A stretch of DNA of 64,000 bases from Cohnella rhizoplanae (GTDB taxonomy: Bacteria; Bacillota; Bacilli; Paenibacillales; Paenibacillaceae). The notes under the pieces are model-generated. The model was not told where the DNA came from, did not search any database, and was given only the letters and a program-made list of their open reading frames with translations. Positions within the stretch are counted from its first letter, which is position 1; the number at the start of each line of letters is the position of its first letter. Below, in pieces: positions 1-11,536 of this stretch. The stretch covers positions 33,171-97,170 of the forward strand of contig NZ_CAOJCN010000021.1 of assembly GCF_948329515.1 (NCBI RefSeq), in the 5' to 3' direction. Made by a program: the position numbers and the translations under genes.

Positions 1-177
1 ATTCTCGAGGAAGCCGCCGCGCATCTGAACCCGGGCGGATCGCTCTGGATCGTTATTCAGAACAAGCAAGGCGCGCCGAGCGCCAGGGCCAAACTCGAGG
101 CATGCTTCGGCGAAGAGCAAGTGAGCGAGGTCGGCAAGGATAAAGGTTATCGGGTGTACAGGGCGATAAAGTCTTGA
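1..177 (+). CDS. RsmC-type class I SAM-dependent methyltransferase, C-terminal end (partial)
   Basis: The reading frame is open from base 1 to a TGA at 175-177 and encodes the last 58 residues of a protein. The tail contains HLNPGGSLWIVIQNKQGAPSA and ends KDKGYRVYRAIKS, which fits the C-terminus of RsmC/YbxB-like 16S rRNA methyltransferases. In B. subtilis ybxB sits directly before rpoB, so position supports the call. The SAM-binding motifs lie outside the window, so the exact activity cannot be confirmed here. Confidence 0.8.
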   Translation: MLEEAAAHLNPGGSLWIVIQNKQGAPSARAKLEACFGEEQVSEVGKDKGYRVYRAIKS

Positions 178-188
178 TCAATTCCCGT

Positions 189-217
189 TTGACCTCGCTG
201 GGCGATTGTGTTACTAT
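189..217 (+). promoter_or_regulatory. Sigma-A promoter of rpoBC
   Basis: TTGACC at 189-194 and TACTAT at 212-217 are separated by 17 bases. The site lies just after the methyltransferase stop and gives rpoB a leader of about 340 bases. No other hexamer pair with good spacing was seen in the gap. Confidence 0.55.
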
Positions 218-564
218 TAGAAGATGTCAGATTTAAGATGGGCTAGTTGTCTGCATGTAAAAAGATGTTAGATGAGTACCATTCATAGGAATAAAAATAC
301 GCCGATTGGCGTATATTGGGTGAATGGGCTGGATATGAGTGCCATTGTGCCGCCGCATGGGGCATAGGGGCTTTTCTTTGTTTGCCGCTGCGTTTGGTTG
401 ACACATTTGCGCTTTTGCGTATCCTCCCGCTGTTATTTTACCCACTTTCCGCGTTTAATCATACCGTAGGGTTCCCCGCGGGACGGCTGCCTCTGCTAGT
501 GCTGGAGAGAGGATCTCGCTCCGCTACCATATGCTTCACAGTAGACTGAAGGGGTGAGGATAAG
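218..564 (+). other. Long untranslated leader of rpoB
   Basis: There is no convincing gene in this stretch. It contains a 7-bp hairpin at 297-314 (ATACGCC, loop GATT, GGCGTAT) and a TTGACA at 398-403 with no matching -10. A 77-codon open frame at 316-549 has no good ribosome site and no recognisable protein. The leader ends in the rpoB ribosome site GGGGTGAGGA at 551-560. It may carry control of RNA polymerase synthesis, but no known family is recognised. Confidence 0.5.
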
Positions 565-4107
<3,543 letters not shown>

Positions 4108-4129
4108 TACCGATAGGATCCGTCCGGGT

Positions 4130-4150
4130 CCCGTGCGCGAACCGCACGGG
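4130..4150 (+). other. Stable hairpin between rpoB and rpoC
   Basis: CCCGTGCG at 4130-4137 pairs perfectly with CGCACGGG at 4143-4150 across a five-base loop. No T-tract follows, so it is not an intrinsic terminator. It could be an RNA processing or mRNA stability element. Confidence 0.45.
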
Positions 4151-4248
4151 TTCCGTCCGGGCCATCGCCGACGTAAGCAGCACGAGATCGTCACGACCGT
4201 TCGTCAATCGCAACGTAATCCGAGCCACGATGAAGGAGGGCTTGCTCC

Positions 4249-7200
4249 TTGTTAGACGTTAACAATTTCGAGTTTATGAAGATCGGGCTAGCTTCCCCGG
4301 ACAAGATCCGTTCATGGTCCCGAGGCGAAGTCAAAAAGCCTGAAACGATTAACTATCGTACCCTTAAGCCGGAGAAAGAAGGTCTTTTCTGCGAAAAGAT
4401 CTTCGGGCCGACCAAGGACTGGGAATGCCATTGCGGCAAGTACAAGCGCGTCCGTTACAAGGGCGTCGTGTGCGACCGCTGCGGCGTCGAAGTCACCCGC
4501 GCGAAGGTGCGCCGCGAGCGCATGGGCCACATCGAGCTCGCCGCTCCGGTTTCGCATATCTGGTATTTCAAAGGCATTCCGAGCCGCATGGGCCTCGCCC
4601 TCGACATGTCGCCGCGTTCGCTCGAAGAGATCATCTACTTCGCATCTTACGTCGTGACGGATCCGGGCGACACGCCGCTTGAGAAGAAGCAGCTTCTGTC
4701 CGAGAAGGAATACCGCAGCTACCGCGAGAAATACGGCTACGCGTTCAGCGCCGGCATGGGCGCCGAAGCGGTGAAAAAGCTGCTGCAGGACATCGATCTC
4801 GACCGCGAGCTCGAAATGTTGAAGGAAGAGCTCCGCACGGCGCAAGGCCAACGCCGCAACCGCGCGATCAAGCGTCTCGAAGTCGTCGAATCGTTCCGCA
4901 ACTCCGGCAACCTGCCGGACTGGATGATCCTCGACGTGCTGCCGGTCATCCCGCCGGAGCTTCGTCCGATGGTACAGCTGGACGGCGGCCGCTTCGCGAC
5001 CTCCGACCTTAACGATCTGTACCGCCGCGTCATCAACCGGAACAACCGTCTGAAGCGCCTGCTCGACCTGGGCGCGCCGGACATCATCGTACAGAACGAA
5101 AAGCGGATGCTGCAGGAAGCCGTCGACGCCCTGATCGACAACGGCCGCCGCGGCCGCCCGGTCACGGGCCCCGGCAACCGTCCGCTGAAGTCCCTCAGCC
5201 ATATGCTGAAGGGCAAGCAAGGCCGCTTCCGTCAGAATCTGCTCGGTAAGCGCGTCGACTATTCCGGACGTTCCGTTATCGTCGTCGGGCCGAGCCTGAA
5301 GATGTACCAATGCGGTCTGCCGAAGGAAATGGCGCTCGAGCTGTTCAAGCCGTTCGTCATGAAGGAGCTCGTGCTCAAGGGCCAGGCGCACAACATCAAG
5401 AGCGCGAAGCGCAAAGTCGAACGCGTCAGCCCGGAAGTATGGGACGTGCTCGAAGAAGTCATCAAGGAGCATCCGGTTCTGCTGAACCGCGCCCCTACGC
5501 TTCACCGTCTGGGCATCCAGGCGTTCGAACCGATCCTGGTCGAAGGCCGCGCGATCAAGCTGCATCCGCTCGTCTGTACGGCCTACAACGCCGACTTCGA
5601 CGGCGACCAGATGGCGGTCCACGTGCCGTTGTCGGCAGAAGCGCAGGCTGAAGCGCGCCTGCTTATGCTGGCGTCCGGCAATATCCTGAACCCGAAGGAC
5701 GGCAAGCCTGTCGTCACGCCTTCGCAGGATATGGTTCTCGGATGCTACTATCTGACGATGGACAATAAGGACGCGCATGGCGCGGGCATGCGCCTCGCCG
5801 AAGTGAACGAAGCCGTATCCGCGTACCAACGCGGCGCAGCCGATCTTCATGCGCGCGTCGTCATTCCGGTCAAGGCATTGAACAAGAAGACGTTTAACGA
5901 GAAGCAGCAAGACGCATTGCTCGTGACGACGATCGGCAAGATCATTTTCAACGAGATTTTCCCGGATACGTTCCCGTACATCAACGAGGCGACCAAGGAC
6001 AATCTGCTGAAGGGTACGCCGGAGAAGTACTTCATCTATGACAAGGGCGCAAATCTCGACCAGATCATGCAGGATATCCCTACGCCTGGCGCAGTAGGCA
6101 AGGAATATCTCGGCAATATCATCGGCGAGTGCTTCCGCATCTACCATACGATGAAGACGTCGATCATTCTCGACGACATCAAGCAGCTCGGCTTCACTTA
6201 CTCGACCCGCGCGGGCATCACGGTCGCCGTATCGGACGTCACGGTGCCTGTGGAAAAGGTCGAGATCCTGAAGAAATCCGACGAAGCCGTCAAGACGATA
6301 TCGAACCAGTATCGCCGCGGTCTGATCACGGACAGCGAGCGCTACGACCGCGTTATCGACATCTGGTCGAAGACGAAGGACGAGATCACGGAAGTGCTCA
6401 TGAAATCGATGGACCGCTACAACTCCATCATGCTCATGGTCGACTCCAAGGCGCGGGGCAACAAGTCGCAGATCACCCAGCTGGGCGGCATGCGGGGTCT
6501 GATGGCAACGCCGTCGGGCCGTATCTTCGAGCTCCCGATCAAGTCGAACTTCCGCGAAGGCCTGACGGTCCTCGAGTACTTCATCTCGACGCACGGAGCG
6601 CGTAAAGGTCTGGCCGATACGGCGCTTCGTACCGCCGACTCGGGCTACCTGACCCGCCGTCTCGTCGACGTCGCGCAGGACGTCATCGTCCGCGAAGAAG
6701 ATTGCGGCACGGACAAGGGCATTATCGTCAGCCGCATCGAGGACGGCAAGGAAGTCATCGAGGAGCTGTTCGACCGGATCGAAGGACGCTACGCGTTCGA
6801 GACGATCCGTCATCCGGAGACCGGCGAGATCATCGTCGGCCGCAACGATCTGATCGATACGCCGAAGGCGGAAGAACTGATCCGCGCAGGCGTGGAGAAG
6901 CTGCAGATCCGCTCCGTGCTGAGCTGCCGCGCCCGCCACGGCGTGTGCAAGATGTGTTACGGCCGCAACCTGGCGACGGGCAAGAAGGTCGAGATCGGCG
7001 AAGCGGTCGGCATCATCGCCGCCCAATCGATCGGCGAGCCGGGCACCCAGCTGACGATGCGTACGTTCCACACCGGCGGCGTTGCCGGAGACGATATCAC
7101 GCAAGGTCTGCCGCGTATTCAGGAGCTTTTCGAAGCCCGGAATCCGAAGGGCCAAGCGGTCATCTCCGAGATCGACGGCGTCGTCAAGGAGATTCGCGAG

Positions 7201-7866
7201 ACCAAGGATCGCCGCGAGATCGAAGTGCAGGGGGATGCCGAGACCAAGGTCTATCCTGTCACTTACGGCTCCCGGATCCGCGTCTACGAAGGTCTGCACA
7301 TCGAGGCAGGCGACGAGCTCACCGACGGTTCGATCGATCCGAAGGAAATGCTCCGCATTAAGGGCGTACGCGGCGTGCAGAACTACATTCTGCAGGAAGT
7401 ACAGCGCGTATACCGGAACCAGGGCGTTGAGATCAACGATAAGCACGTTGAAGTTATGATCAAGCAGATGCTTCGGAAGATCCGGATCGTCGATCCCGGG
7501 GATACGACGCTGCTGCCTGGATCCTTCGTCGACGTGCATGAATACGAAGCGGCGAACCGCGAAGCGATCTTTGCAGGCAACGAGCCTGCGGTCGCGCGTC
7601 CGGTCCTGCTCGGCATCACCAAGGCATCGCTCGAGACCGACTCGTTCCTCTCGGCTGCCTCGTTCCAAGAGACGACCCGCGTCCTCACGGACGCAGCCAT
7701 CAAGGGCAAGGTCGACCGCCTGCTCGGCCTGAAGGAGAATGTCATCATCGGCAAGCTCATTCCGGCGGGCACGGGGATGTCGCGTTACCGCAACATCCGC
7801 GTCGTCGATCCGACCGAAGAGGGCTACGAAGACGAAGCGGAACTGGAACCGGTATCGGCCGAGTAA
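4249..7866 (+). CDS. rpoC: DNA-directed RNA polymerase beta' subunit
   Basis: RpoC carries the active-site magnesium of RNA polymerase. The 1205-residue product starts at a TTG placed eight bases after GAAGGAGGG. The N-terminal zinc site is visible as C60, C62, C75 and C78, and the catalytic motif NADFDGDQM places aspartates at 449, 451 and 453. A second cysteine cluster (SCRARHGVCKMCYG, near residue 890) and the trigger-loop region GEPGTQLTMRTFHTGG follow. It is the last gene of the rpoBC unit: a strong terminator comes 15 bases after the stop. Confidence 0.99.
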   Translation: MLDVNNFEFMKIGLASPDKIRSWSRGEVKKPETINYRTLKPEKEGLFCEKIFGPTKDWECHCGKYKRVRYKGVVCDRCGVEVTRAKVRRERMGHIELAAPVSHIWYFKGIPSRMGLALDMSPRSLEEIIYFASYVVTDPGDTPLEKKQLLSEKEYRSYREKYGYAFSAGMGAEAVKKLLQDIDLDRELEMLKEELRTAQGQRRNRAIKRLEVVESFRNSGNLPDWMILDVLPVIPPELRPMVQLDGGRFATSDLNDLYRRVINRNNRLKRLLDLGAPDIIVQNEKRMLQEAVDALIDNGRRGRPVTGPGNRPLKSLSHMLKGKQGRFRQNLLGKRVDYSGRSVIVVGPSLKMYQCGLPKEMALELFKPFVMKELVLKGQAHNIKSAKRKVERVSPEVWDVLEEVIKEHPVLLNRAPTLHRLGIQAFEPILVEGRAIKLHPLVCTAYNADFDGDQMAVHVPLSAEAQAEARLLMLASGNILNPKDGKPVVTPSQDMVLGCYYLTMDNKDAHGAGMRLAEVNEAVSAYQRGAADLHARVVIPVKALNKKTFNEKQQDALLVTTIGKIIFNEIFPDTFPYINEATKDNLLKGTPEKYFIYDKGANLDQIMQDIPTPGAVGKEYLGNIIGECFRIYHTMKTSIILDDIKQLGFTYSTRAGITVAVSDVTVPVEKVEILKKSDEAVKTISNQYRRGLITDSERYDRVIDIWSKTKDEITEVLMKSMDRYNSIMLMVDSKARGNKSQITQLGGMRGLMATPSGRIFELPIKSNFREGLTVLEYFISTHGARKGLADTALRTADSGYLTRRLVDVAQDVIVREEDCGTDKGIIVSRIEDGKEVIEELFDRIEGRYAFETIRHPETGEIIVGRNDLIDTPKAEELIRAGVEKLQIRSVLSCRARHGVCKMCYGRNLATGKKVEIGEAVGIIAAQSIGEPGTQLTMRTFHTGGVAGDDITQGLPRIQELFEARNPKGQAVISEIDGVVKEIRETKDRREIEVQGDAETKVYPVTYGSRIRVYEGLHIEAGDELTDGSIDPKEMLRIKGVRGVQNYILQEVQRVYRNQGVEINDKHVEVMIKQMLRKIRIVDPGDTTLLPGSFVDVHEYEAANREAIFAGNEPAVARPVLLGITKASLETDSFLSAASFQETTRVLTDAAIKGKVDRLLGLKENVIIGKLIPAGTGMSRYRNIRVVDPTEEGYEDEAELEPVSAE

Positions 7867-7880
7867 CGCTTCTGTGACGA

Positions 7881-7917
7881 AAAAGACTGCCGGGCATCCG
7901 TCCGGCAGTCTTTTTTT
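7881..7917 (+). terminator. Intrinsic terminator of rpoBC
   Basis: AAAAGACTGCCGG at 7881-7893 pairs with CCGGCAGTCTTTT at 7902-7914, and the T-run continues to 7917. This cleanly separates rpoBC from the accessory genes that follow. Confidence 0.93.
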
Positions 7918-8074
7918 GCGCTGTACGGGATACCTGCCGAGGAGGCCACTATGCCGGCCGGCGTTTACGAACGCGAGTAGAATCGGGTAAACTCTAAAAA
8001 AGCCCCGAATGAGAGCGGTAGCGCGGGAGACTGCGCCGTTGCCTTCATGATGGGGACAAGGGAGCCTAGCCGCC

Positions 8075-8386
8075 ATGAAAAATACAAGAGCATCCGCGAC
8101 GCTGCTTGTAAGTCAATTTATTTTTGTCCTGCTCGTCATTCCTTGGCTGATCGTCGCCTTGATGTCGTTCATGATTTTCGATTCGCCGGATTCGGTCGAG
8201 ACCGCGTGGCCGATCGCCGTTGTCGTATTCGTATGGGCTTACCCGCTCGGCCTGATCGTCAGCATCGCCTTGAGCTGGGTGCTCTACCACAAGCGCAAGT
8301 TCAGGGGAGCGGTCTGGTGTAATTTCATTCCGCTTATTTGGCTGCTGCCGGCGGTATATGTTACCTTTTTCCTCGATTCCTTTTGA
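8075..8386 (+). CDS. Small hypothetical membrane protein
   Basis: The 103-residue product is dominated by three hydrophobic segments, at about residues 11-35, 45-67 and 80-100. Basic residues (HKRKFRG) lie between the second and third. The start is an ATG preceded by AAGGGAG about eleven bases upstream. No family is recognised. It stands alone between the rpoC terminator and a long intergenic region, and no promoter was clearly seen. Confidence 0.6.
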   Translation: MKNTRASATLLVSQFIFVLLVIPWLIVALMSFMIFDSPDSVETAWPIAVVVFVWAYPLGLIVSIALSWVLYHKRKFRGAVWCNFIPLIWLLPAVYVTFFLDSF

Positions 8387-8485
8387 GCGGTCGTCGTTTG
8401 TAGCGCGCACCGCATATCGTCCGCGAAGCCTGTCCGCCTTCTCGACTGGAGAAGCGTGGGACGGGCTATTTGGCGTGCGGCGGGA

Positions 8486-8647
8486 TTGTCCACATGTGGA
8501 TGACGGATTATACGTCCGGATTGTCCACGGGGATGAGCCGGGTGAGCGGTTATGCGCCTGTGAATAACGCAGAAAGGATTGCAAATGCGCCTACATTTCC
8601 CCAAACTGCCCACAACCTTGGGATAAACCCGCCTCGAGTGTGAATAA
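8486..8647. promoter_or_regulatory. Cluster of DnaA-box-like sites in the gap 8387-8721
   Basis: Four sequences match the DnaA box TTATCCACA at 8 of 9 bases: TTGTCCACA at 8486-8494, TCATCCACA on the minus strand at 8495-8503, and TTATTCACA on the minus strand at 8559-8567 and again at 8639-8647. The first two abut as an inverted pair. Weaker 7-of-9 matches occur at 8521-8529 (TTGTCCACG) and on the minus strand at 8618-8626 (TTATCCCAA). No gene lies in the 335-base gap. DnaA binding is inferred from sequence only. Confidence 0.5.
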
Positions 8648-8652
8648 ACGCA

Positions 8653-8682
8653 TTGTGAAACGCCCTTTAGATTTAATAGTAT
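8653..8682 (+). promoter_or_regulatory. Possible promoter of the ABC exporter
   Basis: TTGTGA at 8653-8658 and TAGTAT at 8677-8682 are 18 bases apart in an AT-rich patch about 40 bases before the ATPase start. The match is modest. It lies beside the last DnaA-box-like site. Confidence 0.35.
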
Positions 8683-8721
8683 TAACGTATATGACCGTTA
8701 AAGAACGGAAGTGAAGGGCCT

Positions 8722-9603
8722 TTGCGTACGAACGCCATACTCCGGCTCGAGAAGGCGAGCAAGCATTATAAAGGAAAAGCGGTTTTGGACGATGTCTCGA
8801 TAGCGCTGAACCGGGGAGAAACCGTGGCCATAACGGGACCCAACGGCTCAGGCAAGAGCACGCTGCTAAAATTGCTGGCAGGGCTCTCTGCGCTATCCTC
8901 GGGCACAAGGGAGCTTAACGGCGGCGGCGGAGGAGACAGAATGGTCATCGGATATGCGCCGGATCATCTCCCGAAGCTTAAATTCACGGCACGGGAATAT
9001 TTGAACCATATGGCCGCGATACGGGGACTGGATGCCGCGACGAGATTGCGGAGAATCGAGGAGCTGCTCGAACAGGTAAATCTGAGGGATCGGCCAGGGC
9101 AGCAGATGAGGTATTTCTCGAAAGGGATGCTCCAAAAGGTGAATCTCGTGCAGGCGCTGCTTGGCGAGCCCGAGCTTCTCCTGTTGGACGAGCCGATCGG
9201 CGGTTTGGACGAGGAGGCGCAGAGCGTGCTCGGCGGCATGCTTAGGAGCCTAAGGCTAGAAGGAATGGCCGTCGTCGTCGCCGGTCACGAGCATGCCATA
9301 CTCCGCCAATGGGCGGATCGCATTATCAGTATTAGCGACGGGCGGATCGTTGCGGTCGAGGATTCGCCGCTCTCGGTCGGAGAGATATACTGGCGACGGA
9401 TTGTCTGCCGATGGCCGGCGGGAAGAGAGACGGAAGCGGCGGCGCTCGGACGCTTGTCCGGCATGCTGCAATACCGGCTGGAAGACCGGACGACAGCCGT
9501 CTATTGGGCCGATGCCGAGCGGAGCGACGCACTGCTGCGCGAGCTGCTGGAGGCAGGCGCCTCGGTCGATTCCGTAGCCATGGGAACGGGAAGGATGATC
9601 TGA
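8722..9603 (+). CDS. ABC transporter ATP-binding protein
   Basis: This is the cytoplasmic ATPase of an ABC transporter of the CcmA/drug or bacitracin export type. The 293-residue product has Walker A GPNGSGKST near residue 40, the signature YFSKGMLQK (a variant of the usual SGGQ, common in this subfamily), Walker B LLLLDEP near 155-161 and a late H-loop in VVAGHEHA. A C-terminal extension of about 70 residues follows the nucleotide-binding domain. The TTG start is preceded by GAAGTGAAGGG. The permease gene follows after three bases, so the two are co-transcribed. The substrate is unknown. Confidence 0.88.
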   Translation: MRTNAILRLEKASKHYKGKAVLDDVSIALNRGETVAITGPNGSGKSTLLKLLAGLSALSSGTRELNGGGGGDRMVIGYAPDHLPKLKFTAREYLNHMAAIRGLDAATRLRRIEELLEQVNLRDRPGQQMRYFSKGMLQKVNLVQALLGEPELLLLDEPIGGLDEEAQSVLGGMLRSLRLEGMAVVVAGHEHAILRQWADRIISISDGRIVAVEDSPLSVGEIYWRRIVCRWPAGRETEAAALGRLSGMLQYRLEDRTTAVYWADAERSDALLRELLEAGASVDSVAMGTGRMI

Positions 9604-9606
9604 AGC

Positions 9607-10310
9607 ATGCTGCCGCTAATAGGTTATCATTTGGCTTACTATACGAGATCTTACCGCTACGTGGCACCTGTGATCGCATACGTGGGGTTTCTCCTTTTTA
9701 TTTACACGCTTACGCCGAACCCGGTCATGGAGAGCTATGCGTTTTCCGCCGTCTGGCTATTCGTCGTCTCCGCCTGGATCGCCTTCGGCTTCGCGGATCT
9801 GGAGCCGGGCGCCCAACAGCCGGTGACCGCCTTGCACGCCGGCAGCGCGAACAACTATCACCTGTCCAAGCTGCTGTTGATGACCTTCGTCGGCTTGCTG
9901 CTCGCGCTGTTCGCCGTCCTGTATCCGGCCCTTGCCGGCAAATTCGAACGGGCGCCCGCGGCGGGAGAGTGGATCGCGGCATTATTCGCGCATGCGGGCC
10001 TATTCGTTCTCGGCATGGGCATCTCGCTCTGGTTCACCGAACGGGGGTTTGGCAAATCTCAAGCCTCGCTGCCGGCGCTGATGGCGTTCTCGTGCTGTCG
10101 CTCGCTTCGGGCCCAGCGCTCGAGCGTGTTCATGCTAGTGCGGGCTGCGTACGCTGGCTGCTGCCGCCGTCGGGTCTCGTATCCGAGGTCCTGACGAGAC
10201 AAGATCGATACTCGGAATGGGAGACGGCAGGTATGATTTTGTATGCGTTTGCGTATGCGGCACTGTTGAGCGGAGGATTCGTGCTTCGGGCCTCCCGGCA
10301 TAAGTTCTAG
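9607..10310 (+). pseudogene. ABC transporter permease with an internal frameshift
   Basis: The first frame starts at ATG 9607 and encodes membrane segments (APVIAYVGFLLFIYTL, FSAVWLFVVSAWIAFGF, FVGLLLALFAVLYPAL, LFVLGMGISLWF), then degenerates into a cysteine- and arginine-rich tail ending at 10194. From about 10085 the -1 frame carries the missing part: VLVLSLASGPALERV, WLLPPSGLVSEVL and a last membrane helix ending at 10310. A single missing base between about 10075 and 10100 explains this. The restored protein would have about 234 residues. No clear slippery heptamer was seen. It may be a real mutation or a sequencing error. Confidence 0.75.
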
Positions 10311-10343
10311 CCGAGAGGGCTCGGGAAAATGCGCATTTAATCA

Positions 10344-10372
10344 TTGACAAAATAGGCTAAACACCCTAAAGT
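10344..10372 (+). promoter_or_regulatory. Sigma-A promoter of the siderophore uptake genes
   Basis: TTGACA at 10344-10349 and TAAAGT at 10367-10372 are 17 bases apart. Both lie directly upstream of two Fur-like palindromes and about 60 bases before the binding-protein start. Confidence 0.65.
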
Positions 10373-10374
10373 AA

Positions 10375-10410
10375 TGATAAACGTTATCAATGATAATGAT
10401 AATCATTAAT
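10375..10410 (+). promoter_or_regulatory. Fur operator (two overlapping or adjacent boxes)
   Basis: The stretch at 10392-10410 matches the classical 19-base Fur box GATAATGATAATCATTATC at 17 positions. A second palindrome, TGATAA-ACG-TTATCA, lies at 10375-10389. Together they cover the region just after the -10 element, where bound Fur-iron would block transcription. This predicts induction under iron limitation. Confidence 0.85.
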
Positions 10411-10426
10411 ATTTGGGGGCAAAGAA

Positions 10427-11461
10427 ATGAAAAGACAGTCGTTTTTTCGAATGAACCGAAGCAAGCGGGGCAGAGGTCTTCTTCTGTTCGCTATGATGGC
10501 CGCGGTGTTCGCGCTGGCCGCGTGCGGCAACAGTAACAATGGGAACCATTCATCGCCTGCAGCGAGCAGCCAACCGGCAGCAACCGCCAGCGCGTCCCAG
10601 AGCGCGTCCGCAAGTCCTTCGGCCAGCCCGTCCGCCGAAGCGCAGACCGGTACGATCACGTATCAATCCGAAGCGGGACCGGTCGAGGTCCCCGCGAACC
10701 CTCAGCGGGTAATCGTGCTGTCGGGCTACACGGGAGACGTGCTTCAGTTGGGCGTGCCGCTGGTCGGCGTAGACTCGTGGTCGGTCGCGAATCCGCGCTT
10801 CGCCGACAAGCTTCAAGGCGTGACCGAGGTGTCGGACGAAGATCTGGAGAAAATTATCGAGCTGCAGCCCGATCTCATCATCGGCTCCTCGGATTCCAAA
10901 AATCAGGATAAGCTGAAGCAGATCGCGCCGCTTGTCACGTATACCTATAATAAAGTCGACTATCTGACCCAGCATCTGGAGATCGGCAAGGCGCTGAACA
11001 AGGAGAAGGAAGCGCAGGCTTGGATCGACGATTTCAAGCAGCGGGCGACCGCGGCGGGGGAAGAGATCAAGGCGAAGATCGGTCCGGACGCGACCGTGTC
11101 GGTCATGGAGGCGTACGATAAGGAAGTGTACACGTTCGGAGACGCCTGGGGCCGCGGCACGGAGATCCTGTTTCAGCTGATGGGTCTCAACATGCAGCCG
11201 AAGGTCAAAGAATCGACCGCGAAGGACGGATACTTCACCCTGTCCGCAGAGGTGCTGCCGGATTACGCCGGCGATTACATCATTCTGAGCAAGGACCCGG
11301 GAGCCGACACTTCCTTTCAAAAGACCGAGACCTACAAAAACATACCTGCGGTGAAAAACAACCGCGTGTATGAAGTCGATTCGCGAACGTTCTACTTCAA
11401 CGACGCGATGACGCTCGAATGGCAGCTGGCGTTTTTCAAGGAAAAGTTCCTCGGTAACTAA
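10427..11461 (+). CDS. Iron-siderophore ABC transporter substrate-binding lipoprotein
   Basis: This is a class III (FhuD/FeuA-like) periplasmic-binding-fold protein that captures ferric siderophores at the cell surface. The 344-residue product has a basic N-terminus, a hydrophobic signal and the lipobox LAAC with C33 as the lipidated residue. A Ser/Ala/Pro-rich linker follows (about residues 35-72), then the two-lobed domain with VPANPQRVIVLSG and LQPDLIIGSS. The start is ATG 10427 after TTGGGGGC. Fur boxes precede it and two FecCD permeases follow. The exact siderophore cannot be read from sequence. Confidence 0.93.
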   Translation: MKRQSFFRMNRSKRGRGLLLFAMMAAVFALAACGNSNNGNHSSPAASSQPAATASASQSASASPSASPSAEAQTGTITYQSEAGPVEVPANPQRVIVLSGYTGDVLQLGVPLVGVDSWSVANPRFADKLQGVTEVSDEDLEKIIELQPDLIIGSSDSKNQDKLKQIAPLVTYTYNKVDYLTQHLEIGKALNKEKEAQAWIDDFKQRATAAGEEIKAKIGPDATVSVMEAYDKEVYTFGDAWGRGTEILFQLMGLNMQPKVKESTAKDGYFTLSAEVLPDYAGDYIILSKDPGADTSFQKTETYKNIPAVKNNRVYEVDSRTFYFNDAMTLEWQLAFFKEKFLGN

Positions 11462-11536
11462 CTCACGGATGAAGCGGGAATTTCGCGACCGAGCGAGGTT
11501 CCCCTTTCCTATTTTTAATAGAAAGCGGAGCGGCTG

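Noticed and set aside
398..403. TTGACA in the rpoB leader as a second promoter
   Set aside because: No acceptable -10 lies 16-18 bases downstream.
316..549. 77-codon frame in the rpoB leader
   Set aside because: There is no good ribosome site and no resemblance to a known leader peptide. It overlaps the probable regulatory leader.
7951..7980. Nine-codon frame MPAGVYERE with GAGGAGG upstream
   Set aside because: The ribosome site looks good, but no promoter or conserved product is evident after the rpoC terminator, so chance is likely.
4312..8076. 1254-codon open frame on the minus strand across rpoC
   Set aside because: It is a shadow of rpoC for the same reasons and even crosses the terminator of rpoC.
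10069..10110. Programmed ribosomal frameshift in the ABC permease
   Set aside because: No X-XXY-YYZ slippery sequence or downstream structure was recognised, so a deletion or sequencing error is more likely.
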